Assembly: GCA_020345725.1 (NCBI GenBank)
Contig: CP070767.1
Span: 1,635,139-1,679,377, forward strand
Origin: Methanobacteriota archaeon
GTDB taxonomy: Archaea > Thermoplasmatota > Thermoplasmata > RBG-16-68-12 > SOIM01
DNA length: 44,239 nt
Reading direction: 5' to 3'
The notes beneath the pieces were generated by a model. It had not been told where the DNA came from, did no database searches, and was given only the letters and a program-made list of their open reading frames with translations. Position numbers and translations under genes: made by a program. Of this stretch, positions 43,443 through 44,239 are shown one piece after another. The first letter of the stretch is position 1; every line of letters starts with the position of its first letter.

Positions 43443-43901
43443 TCACTCACCATATAGCCATTGCTCGTCTATTCTCTCGAAATCCACGATTTCATTGGCC
43501 TCGAAAAACAGTGATATCTCCCTCTCTGCGGATGTGAGTGAATCGGATCCGTGGATGATGTTCCTGCCTATCTGCAGTCCGAAGTCTCCTCTAATGGTTC
43601 CTGGGTCAGCCTCTGTAGGACTCGTCTTGCCCATCATCTTCCTCACGACCTTAACGGCCTCGTCACCTTCCAGCACCATGGCGACGGAAGGACCGGATGT
43701 GATGTAGTGTATCAGTGGTTCAAAGAACGGCTTACCTATGTGTTCCGAGTAGTAGGATTTGGCGAGGTCTTCGCTGACAACTAGCGTTTTCATTGCCACT
43801 ATCTTCAGCCCTTTTGCCTCGAACCGTGAGAGAATCTCGCCGATCAACCCTCTCTGGACTCCGTACGGTTTGATGAGGGCAAACGTTCTCTCTCTTGCCA
43901 T
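43443..43901 (-). CDS. ndk: Nucleoside-diphosphate kinase
   Basis: A protein of 152 residues. The phospho-accepting histidine is in NIIHGSDS, and the loop [13 protein letters not shown] and motif [11 protein letters not shown] are typical. It transfers the gamma-phosphate of ATP to other NDPs. Near the N-terminus the nearly invariant IKPDG reads IKPYG (TAC; Asp would need only one base change, GAC). Residues around the active site are otherwise normal, so the enzyme may still work. It follows eL24 by 4 nt (stop at 43906, start at 43901), in the common archaeal order eL24-ndk-aIF5B. Confidence 0.96.
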   Translation of the reverse strand: MARERTFALIKPYGVQRGLIGEILSRFEAKGLKIVAMKTLVVSEDLAKSYYSEHIGKPFFEPLIHYITSGPSVAMVLEGDEAVKVVRKMMGKTSPTEADPGTIRGDFGLQIGRNIIHGSDSLTSAEREISLFFEANEIVDFERIDEQWLYGE

Positions 43902-43905
43902 TCTG

Positions 43906-44205
43906 TCACTCCTCCTTCTTGGAAGACGGTGGCTTTGCCTTCTTGGTGGTCTTCTTCCTGGCCTTCTTTCTAACCTTCTTCTTTGGGGCCTTCTTCTCCT
44001 TTTCCGGAGCGAGCCTGACCGACTTCATCTCAGCGTATCTTGAGGTCCATTGGGTTCGGTGAGGAACCCTCTTGAGCTTCAGCAGATTCTTGTGGCATTT
44101 GTTCTTGCAGAAGTAGTACACTGTCCCGTCTTTCTTGATGTACATCTTGCCTGTTCCAGGCTCAATCTCATTTCCGCAGAAAGAGCAGGTCCTCCTTTCC
44201 ATCAT
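43906..44205 (-). CDS. rpl24e: 50S ribosomal protein eL24 with basic tail
   Basis: A protein of 99 residues. The zinc ribbon [20 protein letters not shown] with C7/C10 and CKNKC (about 33-37) is diagnostic for eL24, followed by the RVPHRTQWT motif. The usual archaeal form ends after about 60 residues; here a Lys/Arg-rich tail of about 35 residues ([13 protein letters not shown]) is added. The start could be either of two adjacent ATGs. GGTAGGT lies upstream. It is co-directional with eS28 before it and with ndk after it. Confidence 0.96.
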   Translation of the reverse strand: MMERRTCSFCGNEIEPGTGKMYIKKDGTVYYFCKNKCHKNLLKLKRVPHRTQWTSRYAEMKSVRLAPEKEKKAPKKKVRKKARKKTTKKAKPPSSKKEE

Positions 44206-44214
44206 TTGGAATAC

Positions 44215-44238
44215 CTACCTGATCGAAAGTTTCCTTGC
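44215..44238 (-). CDS. rps28e: C-terminal tail of an upstream gene, probably eS28 (partial)
   Basis: The minus strand at the window edge reads GCA AGG AAA CTT TCG ATC AGG TAG, i.e. ARKLSIR and stop. A short basic end fits eS28, the usual neighbour of eL24 in archaea. With only seven residues visible, the assignment rests mostly on gene order. Confidence 0.35.
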   Translation of the reverse strand, partial: ARKLSIR

Positions 44239-44239
44239 C

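Overview
This 44 kb window looks like a chromosomal segment of a euryarchaeal-grade archaeon, most likely Thermoplasmatota or a close relative. The evidence is the archaeal information-processing set (RpoK, uS2, eL24, aIF5B, archaeal enolase, TiaS, FtsJ-type methyltransferase, an Lhr helicase), TATA boxes about 25 nt upstream of inferred transcription starts, frequent TTG/GTG starts backed by Shine-Dalgarno sites, a bulge-helix-bulge tRNA intron, and a DUF6015-like protein of a kind I associate with Thermoplasmata. The genus cannot be named from the sequence alone.

Region 1 (1-15786, all minus strand) is the unusual part. Read in the direction of transcription it is: Ras-like GTPase, giant surface protein A, second Ras-like GTPase, giant surface protein B, giant surface protein C (running off the left edge). 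A and B share one plan: signal peptide, DNRLRE-type and Ig-like domains, a stalk of cadherin-like repeats, one transmembrane helix, and a cytoplasmic domain of about 110 residues whose predicted strand/helix order resembles longin/roadblock folds, which elsewhere bind small GTPases. I read this as two copies of a receptor-plus-GTPase signalling or adhesion module. Protein A is interrupted by a single in-frame TAG.

Region 2 (15929-27900) holds a CAU-anticodon tRNA with a 37-nt intron in the T loop, the TldD/TldE pair, an Lhr-type helicase, a radical SAM protein, a zinc-ribbon/TPR membrane protein, RlmE, an interrupted small ORF, PurM, a metallo-beta-lactamase-fold hydrolase and small conserved proteins.

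Region 3 (28070-34690) holds a coiled-coil protein with a degenerate KaiC-like domain, a possible SecB-like protein, a small membrane protein, TiaS, a class III aminotransferase and a DUF5679 zinc protein.

Region 4 (34819-44239) starts with the archaeal rpoK-eno-rpsB-MEMO cluster. CutA, a DUF6015-like protein, a site-2 protease and a KaiC-like ATPase follow. It ends with a minus-strand translation cluster (eS28 tail, eL24, Ndk, aIF5B, zinc protein, GNAT). No insertion sequences, CRISPR arrays or prophage genes were seen.
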